9,469 nucleotides of DNA from an uncultured Prevotella sp. (GTDB taxonomy: Bacteria; Bacteroidota; Bacteroidia; Bacteroidales; Bacteroidaceae): contig CAKQFF010000067.1 in the NCBI GenBank assembly GCA_934230685.1, positions 1 to 9,469 on the forward strand. The letters run 5' to 3'. How positions within the stretch are numbered: position 1 is the first letter of the stretch; each line of letters starts with the position of its first letter. A program made the translations under genes and the position numbers. The notes under the pieces are model-generated. The model saw only the letters and a program-made list of their open reading frames with translations, was not told the DNA's origin and made no database searches. This document shows positions 1 through 6,897 of this stretch, one piece after another.

Positions 1-27
1 AAATGTGAGATGTTGAGAATTGTCAAA

Positions 28-61
28 GATGTGTATAAAGGGTAGATGTGTATAAAGGGTA
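28..61. repeat. 17-bp tandem repeat, two perfect copies
   Basis: The unit GATGTGTATAAAGGGTA occurs at 28-44 and again at 45-61 with no mismatch. It directly abuts the palindromic element that begins at 61. Function is unknown; replication slippage is the simplest origin. Confidence 0.85.
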
Positions 62-195
62 GGGCAACGCCCTGGGTGAAAAGGTTTATAGAATCTTGCG
101 CCCTGCTGTAAGGGCAACTCTATTGTGCCACAGATAGTTGCCCTTACAGGGCGCGTTGTTAATTGAATGCTATATACCCAGAGCGTTGCCCTGGG
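61..195. repeat. Nested palindromic intergenic element (REP-like)
   Basis: The outer arms 61-76 and 177-192 are inverted copies with one mismatch. Inside them, arm 98-119 pairs with 136-154 over 19 positions, leaving a 3-nt bulge (106-108) and a 16-nt loop. Each outer arm also folds on itself: 61-65 pairs with 69-73, and 177-181 pairs with 191-195. The GGGCAACGCCC / GCGTTGCCC motifs resemble a dispersed non-coding repeat that I recall from many Bacteroidetes intergenic regions and that often yields spurious small protein predictions. That family assignment is from memory; the pairing is read directly. Confidence 0.75.
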
Positions 196-208
196 CTGTG
201 GAGATGTT

Positions 209-221
209 GGGCTTTCAGCCC
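209..221. repeat. Short perfect hairpin GGGCT-TTC-AGCCC
   Basis: A five-base stem (209-213 with 217-221) closes a three-base loop. It follows the nested palindrome by 13 nt and is probably part of the same dispersed element. No T-run follows on either strand, so it is not a convincing intrinsic terminator. Confidence 0.6.
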
Positions 222-300
222 GCATTATTTGGGTTTTGACACACTCTCCACTAAATAGGCTTGTAATAGATACTCTGCGTATTCTGATAGGCTCAAAATA

Positions 301-338
301 TCTCTCTGCCGAGAGAAATATTTTTTCCTGCCGAGAGA
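301..338. repeat. Hairpin TCTCTC-TGCC-GAGAGA plus direct repeat of TGCCGAGAGA
   Basis: Bases 301-306 pair with 311-316 around a TGCC loop, and the ten bases at 307-316 recur at 329-338. The spacer is a run of A then T. The element starts about 50 bp downstream of the oxidoreductase stop codon, so it could contribute to transcript ending or RNA stability on the minus strand, but the six-base stem is weak. Confidence 0.5.
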
Positions 339-389
339 GTAAAAATTTCCTGCAAATAAAGCATTCCCACCTTATTATATATTGTGACA

Positions 390-1517
390 TTAAAAAGCCA
401 CACGACTATGCTCCTTGATGGATTCTTCAGATAGTATAGTAACGGATGTCCACAGGGCGAGGTCGCTTAGTGTGGCGGGATAAGGGGTTTTGCCTGTAAG
501 GTCTGACTCTATTGCACGAAGCATTATATAGTCCATGCCATTGTGGTGGCTGTCGTTGTTGAGAGCCTCTTCGCCCCAAAGCTGCCAGTAAGTGCTTTCG
601 TATTTTTTGATGTATTCAGCATCGTCCTCCCATTGTTCATGGTTGTTCATGCCCTCGATATAGATACGTCGGTTCACTCCGTCCCAAATGCCACGTGAGC
701 CTTGCACCTCAAAGTCGAGACTGCGAGGGCGCGGTAGTGTGGTGTCGTGTGTAAGGGATATGAGTGTTCCGCCTTTTGTCTCTATTTGTGTGGATACGAT
801 GTCGCCGAGAGTTATTGTTGTTGTGTCGTGTTCTGGCATTCGTTGGCGCAGTCCCACAGCCTTTGTGGCAAATGAAGTGAGCCATGCAAGCTGGTCGTTT
901 TTGCCTATGCCGAGAATCATGCAGAGCGGTCCAAGGGCATGAGTGGGGTAGATGTCTCCATTGTTGTGAGTGTAGAAACGGCTTCGCCACACGCTTTCTG
1001 TGCCTTTGCGTCCACCAAGTATGCCATTGTCGTCGAGCAAAATGTCGCGCAAGTCGTGGCGGTAGCCGCCTCGCATGTATACTATCTCGCCCAGCACGCC
1101 TTCGTCTGCCATACGCTTTATGGCAAGTATCTCGCGCATGAAAAGAGTGTTTTCCAATGGAAACACCCTTAATCCTTCCTTGTTGGCAATCTCGGCCAAT
1201 GGGGCATATTCATCATGGCATAGACCTCCCTTGATTTCGAGAGCCACATGGCAATGATGGCGCATACACTCCACAGCTTGCGGCACATGCAGATGCCACG
1301 GTGTGGTGATGAATACGAGTTCGGGGTGTTGCTCCTCAAGCATTGTCTTGAACGCCTCTTCGCCCTGATAGAAAGGTGCGCCAAGAGAGTTCTTCTCCTG
1401 GCAGTCGTTCTTGTCGGCAATGCCAACAATGTCGAAGAAATCAATGGTGCGCAACAGGCGCAGCATTTGTTTTCCACGATAACCGAATCCTATAAATGCT
1501 GTCTTAATATGTCTCAT
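390..1517 (-). CDS. Gfo/Idh/MocA-family oxidoreductase, GH109-like
   Basis: This is a 375-residue protein. The N-terminus has a Rossmann NAD(P)-binding motif GFGYRG (residues 10-15) after a short beta strand. The second half has features I associate with glycoside hydrolase family 109, which cleaves alpha-N-acetylgalactosaminides by an NAD-dependent redox mechanism: EN (122-123) before an Arg-Glu pair, YRHDLR (152-157), NNGDIYPTH (185-193, with Tyr190 and His193 where the family has its active-site YPTH), and NGMDY (326-330). GH109 enzymes usually have a Tat or lipoprotein signal; this one starts directly at the Rossmann strand, so it is probably cytoplasmic. It may be a GH109-type glycosidase or a sugar dehydrogenase of the same fold. 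The start lies 24 bp after the stop of rpn copy A, so the two are probably cotranscribed. An AAGGAG sits about 17 nt before the ATG, too far for a normal ribosome site. Confidence 0.85.
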   Translation of the reverse strand: MRHIKTAFIGFGYRGKQMLRLLRTIDFFDIVGIADKNDCQEKNSLGAPFYQGEEAFKTMLEEQHPELVFITTPWHLHVPQAVECMRHHCHVALEIKGGLCHDEYAPLAEIANKEGLRVFPLENTLFMREILAIKRMADEGVLGEIVYMRGGYRHDLRDILLDDNGILGGRKGTESVWRSRFYTHNNGDIYPTHALGPLCMILGIGKNDQLAWLTSFATKAVGLRQRMPEHDTTTITLGDIVSTQIETKGGTLISLTHDTTLPRPRSLDFEVQGSRGIWDGVNRRIYIEGMNNHEQWEDDAEYIKKYESTYWQLWGEEALNNDSHHNGMDYIMLRAIESDLTGKTPYPATLSDLALWTSVTILSEESIKEHSRVAF

Positions 1518-1541
1518 CAGTTTAAAGCTGTTGTCTCCTTT

Positions 1542-2423
1542 CTATTTTTTCAGCTGTTCTATGTCTTTTATCTCCAGTCCGGTAACTTTGGCAATGTCTT
1601 CCAGTGGCATTCCTATGCTCAACAGATTTCTTGCCACATCAGCACGGCCCTCTTTGCGCCCTTCTTTTAGGCCTTCTTCCCTGCCTTCTTTTCTTCCTTC
1701 CTCCATGCTTCTCCTGTTGGAATCGACCAACAGCAGGCGTTCGGCACCAAGCTTGTCCCAAAAGTCATCGTAGGCAAGCAACTCGTCTTTCGACATGGCA
1801 GATTCCTCTACTGTTTTCAGGGCCTTTGAGGTTTCAGGATTGTCCAAGAGTTCTTGCGGCACTACCTTTGTCTGCTCGTCAATTTCTGTAAGGAATCTAA
1901 GCCACAGCACAGCCATTTTTTTTTCTTTGATGGAATGGGCCTGGAACTTTGGAAGCTCAACGAATGTGAAATGCAGTCCGTCGATAATCTCGTTGCTGTG
2001 CAGCTCATGCACAACATTATAGTTGTGGATAAACTCATCGGGATATTCCTTTATGAAGGTCTCGTTGACAAGGTTGAGCGAGTAGACAGGTTGCAGTAAC
2101 TCATACTTGCGCTTCTTGTCGAGCTGGCGCACGAAGGCCTTGGAAGCATTAAACAGCACTCGCTGCTTGAAGGCTTCTGTCCAAAGCATCTGCATCTCAA
2201 CAATAAACTGACGGTTCTTCACGTCGCGGCATCTCACATCCACAATACTGTTTTTGCCTACATAAGTGTCAGGCACAAGTTCGGGCGAGAGATACTCCAC
2301 GCTCTCTATCTGCTCATCGTCAGCCAATGGCAACAGAGCATTGAGAAGACTGATGAGCAAGTCCTTATGCTCGCCGAATATCTTCTTGAAGGTAAGGTCG
2401 GCTTTTGGGTCAAGATATCTCAT
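1542..2423 (-). CDS. Rpn-family PD-(D/E)XK nuclease, copy A
   Basis: This 293-residue protein belongs to the PDDEXK_2 / 'PD-(D/E)XK nuclease family transposase' group, also called recombination-promoting nucleases (Rpn). The core begins MRYLDPKADLTFKKIFG. Asp62 (in VDVRC) and Glu76-x-Gln78 (in VEMQ) fit the family's D...ExQ metal-binding site, so the nuclease looks intact. Residues 241-260 are five Glu-Gly-rich tetrapeptides, probably a charged helical linker. The tail NLLSIGMPLEDIAKVTG (267-282) is a short helical end typical of the family. Family members make DNA breaks; in E. coli they stimulate recombination and act against phage. The start is fixed by identical N-termini in the three complete copies and by a shared leader. 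It differs from copy B in the core by very few residues (V187/E, D219/E, L231/F). An in-frame ATG at Met240 with a strong ribosome site could give a 54-residue C-terminal product. Confidence 0.88.
   Translation of the reverse strand: MRYLDPKADLTFKKIFGEHKDLLISLLNALLPLADDEQIESVEYLSPELVPDTYVGKNSIVDVRCRDVKNRQFIVEMQMLWTEAFKQRVLFNASKAFVRQLDKKRKYELLQPVYSLNLVNETFIKEYPDEFIHNYNVVHELHSNEIIDGLHFTFVELPKFQAHSIKEKKMAVLWLRFLTEIDEQTKVVPQELLDNPETSKALKTVEESAMSKDELLAYDDFWDKLGAERLLLVDSNRRSMEEGRKEGREEGLKEGRKEGRADVARNLLSIGMPLEDIAKVTGLEIKDIEQLKK
1644..1703 (-). repeat. 12-bp coding minisatellite in rpn A (5 units)
   Basis: Five consecutive 12-bp units encode tetrapeptides of the form (E/K)EG(R/L) at residues 241-260. 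The number of units differs between paralogues (5 here, 9 in copy B, 2 in copy C) while the reading frame is kept, as expected for slippage or recombination within an in-frame repeat. Confidence 0.8.
1704..1715 (-). promoter_or_regulatory. Internal ribosome site and ATG in rpn A (Met240)
   Basis: On the minus strand AGGAG (1711-1715) is followed by AAGC and an in-frame ATG (1704-1706). It would start a 54-residue protein ending at the rpn A stop (1542). The AGGAG comes from the codons AGG-AGA for Arg237-Arg238 and is kept in every copy. This is a candidate start for an intragenic RpnS-type antitoxin, by analogy with E. coli Rpn; expression here is not shown. Confidence 0.4.
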
Positions 2424-2498
2424 AATGGAAAGTATTTACGTATTGACGACTGTGACTATATATTATATGTGGCAAATTTACTAATAATAATCGAGATT
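2424..2498 (-). promoter_or_regulatory. Conserved rpn leader with TAAATTTG promoter box (rpn A)
   Basis: On the minus strand TAAATTTG (2473-2480) matches the Bacteroidetes -7 consensus TAnnTTTG, 49 nt before the rpn A start. No clear -33 TTTG is visible at the expected distance. The 75-bp block is nearly identical upstream of copies A and C and differs by a few bases and small insertions upstream of B; homology between A and B stops at 2498/4311. Conservation across paralogues with different flanks supports a role in expression. Confidence 0.65.
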
Positions 2499-2544
2499 AG
2501 TCGTTTTTTTATATCAGTAAGTGTCGTTTTTATATCCTAACAAC

Positions 2545-3243
2545 TTACGCCCAATCGAAGTTTTCCTTTCCTGCTCCGATTTCGAAGTGCAGTCTGGCTA
2601 TTCCTATATCCATTTTTGTATATCCCACCATAGAGAAACCTCGATTGGCAATAACCTTTGGCTTGGCTCCTTTATCTTGCTTGTTAGGCAACAGGGAGAA
2701 CGAGAACTTCTGCTGATTGATGGCTGTGGGAGCTAAGAGTGCAGCTTCAATACCATTGCGAAACCATTCGGGCGAGTTGTTACAGATATTGCTCACTTGT
2801 TCGGCTTTCTTAATCTTATGGCTTACACCTTGTGTAGCACCATAGCCCAAGGCAATCATACACGTCAGCTTCTCATCGTCGCCCACCATGTAAGCCTCGC
2901 TCACTTTACGATAGCTCAGTCCAGCCCAGCAAGTATTTAATCCAAGCGTTTGAGCCAACAGTACAAGCTGTTCTCCGTAATAGCCCACACGCTCGTCCAG
3001 GTCGTCAGCCTTCTTTCCAACCATAACCAGATAATTTTCAACACCCGAAAACTTGCCATACGAGAAGATGCCCGTAAATGCCCTTGTCTCGTTAGTCACA
3101 AGCTGTATGTGGAGTCCGCCCTCGGCGTTGCATTCGTCTATCTTCTTCCTTAACGTCTCAATGATTTCTTCCGACAACGGCTTGTGAACGTACCTACGCA
3201 CACTATGTCTTTGCTTTATGGCTTCCAGTAATGTCATCGTCAT
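2545..3243 (-). CDS. FMN-dependent nitroreductase-family protein, copy 1
   Basis: This 232-residue protein resembles the TM1586-type putative nitroreductases, flavoproteins that use NAD(P)H to reduce nitro, quinone or similar acceptors. The start RHSVRRY (residues 12-18) gives the Arg/Ser/Arg set that usually contacts FMN phosphate. GLNTCWAG (101-108), LGYG (132-135), APTAINQQ (171-178) and the closing DIGIARLHFEIGA (212-224) fit the family. The true substrate cannot be read. There is no signal peptide, so it is cytoplasmic. Two in-frame ATGs (Met1, Met3) are both possible starts. The gene begins 60 bp after the rpn B stop; the spacer has only a weak near-match to TAnnTTTG (3268-3275), so readthrough from rpn B is likely. 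The protein and DNA are identical to the copy at 7862-8560. Confidence 0.85.
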   Translation of the reverse strand: MTMTLLEAIKQRHSVRRYVHKPLSEEIIETLRKKIDECNAEGGLHIQLVTNETRAFTGIFSYGKFSGVENYLVMVGKKADDLDERVGYYGEQLVLLAQTLGLNTCWAGLSYRKVSEAYMVGDDEKLTCMIALGYGATQGVSHKIKKAEQVSNICNNSPEWFRNGIEAALLAPTAINQQKFSFSLLPNKQDKGAKPKVIANRGFSMVGYTKMDIGIARLHFEIGAGKENFDWA

Positions 3244-3303
3244 ATATATTTAATGTTTATTTGTGCTCAAAGACATACGTCTGAAACTGTAATTGTCTTC
3301 TTT

Positions 3304-4233
3304 CTAATTGTTCAGCTGTTCAATGTCTTTTATCTCCAGTCCGGTAACTTTGGCAATGTCTTCCAGTGGCATTCCTATGCTCAACAGATTTCTTGCCACA
3401 TCTGCACGGCCCTCTTTTAGTCCCTCTTTGCGTCCTTCTTCTATTCCCTTTTTGCGTCCTTCTTTTAGTCCTTCTTTTAGTCCTTCTTTTCTTCCTTCTT
3501 CTCTGCCTTCCTCCATGCTTCTCCTGTTGGAATCAACAAACAGCAGGCGTTCGGCACCAAGCTTGTCCCAAAAGTCCTCGTAGGCAAGTAGTTCGTCTTT
3601 CGACATTGCAGATTCTTCTACTGTTTTCAAGGCCTTTGAGGTTTCAGGATTGTCCAAGAGTTCTTGCGGCACTTCCTTTGTCTGCTCGTCAATCTCTGTA
3701 AGGAATCTAAGCCACAGCACAGCCATTTTCTTTTCTTTGATGGAATGGGCCTGGAACTTTGGAAGTTCAACGAATGTGAAATGCAGTCCGTCGATAATCT
3801 CGTTGCTGTGCAGCTCATGCACAACATTATAGTTATGGATAAACTCATCGGGATATTCCTTTATGAAGGTCTCGTTGACAAGGTTGAGCGAGTAGACCGG
3901 TTGCAGCAACTCATACTTGCGCTTCTTGTCGAGTTGGCGCACGAAAGCCTTGGAAGCGTTGAACAGCACTCGCTGCTTGAAAGCTTCTGTCCAAAGCATC
4001 TGCATCTCAACAATAAACTGACGGTTCTTCACGTCGCGGCATCTCACATCCACAATACTGTTTTTGCCTACATAAGTGTCAGGCACAAGTTCGGGCGAGA
4101 GATACTCCACGCTCTCTATCTGCTCATCGTCAGCCAATGGCAACAGAGCATTAAGTAGACTAATGAGCAAGTCCTTATGCTCGCCGAAAATCTTCTTGAA
4201 TGTAAGGTCGGCTTTGGGGTCAAGATATCTCAT
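3304..4233 (-). CDS. Rpn-family PD-(D/E)XK nuclease, copy B
   Basis: This is the longest rpn copy (309 residues), with the same 240-residue core as copy A, including Asp62 and Glu76-x-Gln78. Nine Glu-Gly-rich tetrapeptides (residues 241-276) lengthen the linker by 16 residues over copy A; the end is almost the same (DIEQLNN against DIEQLKK). In the first 620 bp of the gene about 20 bases differ from copy A, yet only residue 187 changes, which points to selection on the protein. The promoter-bearing leader touches the stop codon of the upstream recQ with no gap. The following gene is nitroreductase copy 1. Met240 carries the same internal ribosome site and could start a 70-residue tail protein. 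The role is presumably DNA cleavage in recombination or phage defence; the target is unknown. Confidence 0.88.
   Translation of the reverse strand: MRYLDPKADLTFKKIFGEHKDLLISLLNALLPLADDEQIESVEYLSPELVPDTYVGKNSIVDVRCRDVKNRQFIVEMQMLWTEAFKQRVLFNASKAFVRQLDKKRKYELLQPVYSLNLVNETFIKEYPDEFIHNYNVVHELHSNEIIDGLHFTFVELPKFQAHSIKEKKMAVLWLRFLTEIDEQTKEVPQELLDNPETSKALKTVEESAMSKDELLAYEDFWDKLGAERLLFVDSNRRSMEEGREEGRKEGLKEGLKEGRKKGIEEGRKEGLKEGRADVARNLLSIGMPLEDIAKVTGLEIKDIEQLNN
3406..3513 (-). repeat. 12-bp coding minisatellite in rpn B (9 units)
   Basis: Nine in-frame 12-bp units encode residues 241-276, with sequences such as EEGR, KEGL, KKGI and KEGR. It is the largest expansion among the distinct copies. The complementary strand reads as a Pro/Ser-rich open frame, which is a by-product. 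Confidence 0.82.
3514..3525 (-). promoter_or_regulatory. Internal ribosome site and ATG in rpn B (Met240)
   Basis: AGGAG (3521-3525, minus strand) is followed by AAGC and ATG (3514-3516), in frame to give a 70-residue tail-only protein ending at 3304. It has the same geometry as the other copies. Confidence 0.4.
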
Positions 4234-4311
4234 AATGGAAACGTATTTACGGGTTGACGACTGTGACTATATATTATATATGTGGCAAATTTACTAATAA
4301 TAATTGAGATT
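4234..4311 (-). promoter_or_regulatory. Conserved rpn leader with TAAATTTG promoter box (rpn B)
   Basis: TAAATTTG (4286-4293, minus strand) lies 52 nt before the rpn B start. The leader aligns with those of A and C, with small insertions near the start codon and in the AT-rich middle. Its upstream edge coincides with the last base of the recQ stop codon, so any -35-like region would lie inside recQ. Confidence 0.65.
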
Positions 4312-6827
4312 TATGATAACTCGTTATGAGTTTCGTGTTGTTCTTTCATCTTTTCCCATTGCGAACGTGACTTAGGCATATCTGCATAAGTAGCCATTAG
4401 TTCTTCATACGCATGATGTTGGGTGTGGGTTAATGGAATTATGTCATGACTTATTTCCATTTGCCATCTGCGGAGAGAACATTCGTATTCGCTTGATGCG
4501 GAGAATGGTAAGTGGCCATTCTGCTCAATGAATTGTTTTAACAGGTTGAGAGATTCATCAAAAGACTTGTTTTCTAAAGAATGCACAGGATTCTCATCCT
4601 CATCATATTCCGTTCTTATAGGAATATTAACCCATTGTAGGTCGGAAGAAACCGTGACATTGTATACAGCAACGATGATTTCTGCAAATAGCTTTACTAC
4701 TGTATCATATTTCGGAGTGTCCTTGCTTATGTATCTTGACATTTGGTAGCAATTGTCTTGCCATAGGTTGTAGTAAACATCCTTGCCGACTTTTTCTATT
4801 TTTTCACGCCATTTTATACATTCCATTAATTCCGCTCCTATACGGTATTTTATTCCTTTAAAAGTGACATAGTCTCTTGTATTCTTATGGCTTTTAGGAG
4901 AAGATGAAACTGTTGGTTCGCCTGTGATGGGTTTCTCCATCATTTTGTTCCATTCTTCAGTCTCGTCCGTAGAGAGACCTTTATGCATACGAATGGCTTT
5001 AACAAACGTGGTGCCAAGAGTTTCTTGTTTATGGGCACCAACACCAGAAATAAGACCAAAGGCAATAATTGTCTCTGGTTGTGAGATGGCAAGCTGGTGC
5101 AAAGTGCGATCGTTGAAGATAACGTAAGGAGGAACATTCCTTTCTGACGCAAGTTGCAGACGGAGTTGGCGAAGCTCCTCAAATAGCCCCATGTCTTTAG
5201 CCATGCCCTCTTGCACCTGTTCTGTTTGTAGCTGTTGATAAAGTTTCTTCTTCATGCCCTTCACCGTGAAATCTTCATGATTGACAACAGCCAACTGAGC
5301 CAGCTTATGTCCATAAAGAATATCCTCGCCTTGTGGAGTGGCTTTGATATGTGAACTGTCCTTATAATCAATTTCTATATACCCCATGTGAAGCATCTGG
5401 AGGAGATAATCTTGCCAGTCCTTAAATGGAATATCTCTTCCGCATCCGTAGGTCTTTATCAGGTGATAGCCTTTCTGATAAACCTCTTGATTCGAGGCAC
5501 CCCGCAGTATGTCTATTAATAGTTTGAAGCCTATTTGTTGTTTAGTGCGCATTATGGCAGAAAGAGCCTTTTGCACAAGTATTGTTCCGTCAAATCTCTG
5601 TGGAGGATTTTTGCAAACGTCGCAGTTTTCACAATCATGGTCCATAGTTTCGCCGAAATAGTTGAGCAAGATTCTACGTCGGCAAACTTGGCTTTCGGCA
5701 TATTCCTGCATACGCTCCAGTTTCTCGTTGTTGATGTCTTGTTGGCCACTCTCCTCAGCAAATTTCCTAAGTGTTATGATGTCTCCCACTTGATAGAACA
5801 GCACGGTTTCGCATGGCAGACCGTCTCGTCCTCCACGACCTATCTCTTGGTAATAACTTTCAATGCTCTTGGGCAAATTATAATGGACGACAAAGCGCAC
5901 ATTGCTCTTGTCTATGCCCATGCCAAAAGCAATCGTTGCACACACTATATTTATTTCATCGTTGATAAAGGCTTCTTGAACATCATCACGTTCCATTGGT
6001 GATAGTCCGGCGTGATAGGCTTTGGCATTGATGCCTTCTTCTCTGAGTTTTTCTGCAACACTCTCTGTCGTTTTTCGGCTCATGCAGTAGATTATGCCAC
6101 TTTCGTTAGGGTGGCGGGCAATGAGTGTAAGCAGAAAACGCAACTTGTCTTTTGCAGAATAGCCTCTACGCACATCAAGTGACAGATTTGGACGGTCAAA
6201 TGAAGAAATGAAGATAGCAGCTTCGCCAGTCTTATTTTTGTCCAAGCACAGTTGCTGTACTATGTCCTCTTTCGTTATTTTATCGGCTGTTGCTGTGAAA
6301 GCAGCGACTGGTACACCAGGAAACAGCTCTTTTAATTTGCCCAATTGGGTGTATTCAGGACGAAAATCATGTCCCCATTGCGATATACAATGTGCCTCGT
6401 CTATAGCAAACATACTAATTCTGAGAGAACCAGTAGGTTTTTTTCCACAAGAATTGCTAAAAACACCATGCTGTATTTCAGAAAGCAATCTCTCTGGCGA
6501 AACATAAAGCAATTTATATTCGCCTCGGTATGCACGTTCGGCTATTTCTCTGTTATCTGCTTCCGAAGCATTGCTGTTCAAGGCTGCTGCCTTTATACCG
6601 TTTGCGCGCAGACTTTCCACTTGGTCTTTCATAAGTGAAATGAGTGGTGATACTACTATGGCTGTTCCTGGCATCCTCAATGCAGGAATCTGATAGCAGA
6701 TGCTCTTGCCGCCACCTGTAGGCATAAGTACAAGACAATCTTTCTTTTCAAGTATATGATGTATTATATCCTCTTGAAGAGGACGGAATTGGCTGTAGCC
6801 AAAGTATTTTTTTAGTGTAGAAAGCAT
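4311..6827 (-). CDS. recQ: ATP-dependent DNA helicase RecQ with C-terminal extension
   Basis: This 838-residue 3'-5' DNA helicase acts in recombination and replication-fork repair. All signatures are present: motif 0 FRPLQ (14-18), Walker A PTGGGKS (36-42), DEAH (143-146) followed by the aromatic-rich loop (147-159), FTATAD (177-182), motif V around AFGMGIDK (300-307) and motif [12 protein letters not shown] (327-336; the usual form is GRAGRDG). Cys382, Cys399, Cys402 and Cys405 form the RecQ zinc site, followed by the winged-helix region (about 410-510) and an HRDC domain (about 545-620). Residues about 640-838 extend past the HRDC; a segment with [14 protein letters not shown] (762-775) and LRRWQ (785-789) resembles a helicase-associated repeat. 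E. coli RecQ is about 610 residues, so this is clearly longer. The start is 70 bp after rpn C; no TTTG box occurs in that spacer, suggesting cotranscription with rpn C. Confidence 0.95.
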   Translation of the reverse strand: MLSTLKKYFGYSQFRPLQEDIIHHILEKKDCLVLMPTGGGKSICYQIPALRMPGTAIVVSPLISLMKDQVESLRANGIKAAALNSNASEADNREIAERAYRGEYKLLYVSPERLLSEIQHGVFSNSCGKKPTGSLRISMFAIDEAHCISQWGHDFRPEYTQLGKLKELFPGVPVAAFTATADKITKEDIVQQLCLDKNKTGEAAIFISSFDRPNLSLDVRRGYSAKDKLRFLLTLIARHPNESGIIYCMSRKTTESVAEKLREEGINAKAYHAGLSPMERDDVQEAFINDEINIVCATIAFGMGIDKSNVRFVVHYNLPKSIESYYQEIGRGGRDGLPCETVLFYQVGDIITLRKFAEESGQQDINNEKLERMQEYAESQVCRRRILLNYFGETMDHDCENCDVCKNPPQRFDGTILVQKALSAIMRTKQQIGFKLLIDILRGASNQEVYQKGYHLIKTYGCGRDIPFKDWQDYLLQMLHMGYIEIDYKDSSHIKATPQGEDILYGHKLAQLAVVNHEDFTVKGMKKKLYQQLQTEQVQEGMAKDMGLFEELRQLRLQLASERNVPPYVIFNDRTLHQLAISQPETIIAFGLISGVGAHKQETLGTTFVKAIRMHKGLSTDETEEWNKMMEKPITGEPTVSSSPKSHKNTRDYVTFKGIKYRIGAELMECIKWREKIEKVGKDVYYNLWQDNCYQMSRYISKDTPKYDTVVKLFAEIIVAVYNVTVSSDLQWVNIPIRTEYDEDENPVHSLENKSFDESLNLLKQFIEQNGHLPFSASSEYECSLRRWQMEISHDIIPLTHTQHHAYEELMATYADMPKSRSQWEKMKEQHETHNELS

Positions 6828-6897
6828 AGACGTTTATTAGTTTCGGGTTAATGATAGATGTAATATGTCTGAATGGAGTAGTTCTTACAGTACTCTT

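Larger units (their letters stand above)
1..389. other. Intergenic region without a gene, rich in palindromes
   Basis: No credible coding sequence is present on either strand. The first half carries a 17-bp tandem duplication and a set of nested inverted repeats; the second half carries a short hairpin with a nearby direct repeat (all listed separately). It lies downstream of the minus-strand oxidoreductase gene whose stop is at 390-392, so any hairpin here could act in transcript 3' ends. No tRNA-like or rRNA-like sequence was seen. Confidence 0.7.
2260..4152. repeat. Perfect 1,893-bp direct repeat, copy 1
   Basis: This stretch matches 7577-9469 at a constant offset of 5,317, with no difference found by reading. 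It contains the first 55 codons of rpn A, its leader, the whole nitroreductase gene, the intergenic spacer, and rpn B except its first 27 codons. The left boundary is sharp: bases 2259/7576 (T versus A) and 2247/7564 (A versus G) differ. The right boundary is unknown because the second copy runs to the window edge. Confidence 0.92.

Noticed and set aside
167..418. Plus-strand open frame of 83 codons across the palindromic element
   Set aside because: It reads through the palindromic repeats and into the 3' end of the oxidoreductase gene on the other strand. Such frames in this repeat type are a familiar false prediction.
1531..2498. rpn copies as classical insertion sequences
   Set aside because: I found no terminal inverted repeats or target-site duplications at the module edges (about 1531-2498, 3293-4311). 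The family name 'transposase' is historical and the fold is a nuclease.
2499..2544. Intrinsic terminator between nitroreductase and rpn A
   Set aside because: There are A/T runs but no stem of useful length before them.
3268..3275. Promoter box for the nitroreductase gene
   Set aside because: TGTCTTTG on the minus strand is one base off TAnnTTTG, has no -33 partner and would leave a very short leader; too weak to list.
3406..3513. CRISPR-like array
   Set aside because: The repeats are 12 bp, contiguous, in frame and lack spacers; they encode tetrapeptides.
3308..3583. Plus-strand Pro/Ser-rich frame opposite the rpn B repeats, also at 8625-8900
   Set aside because: It is the complement of the Glu-Gly coding repeats, with no ribosome site and no relation to known proteins.
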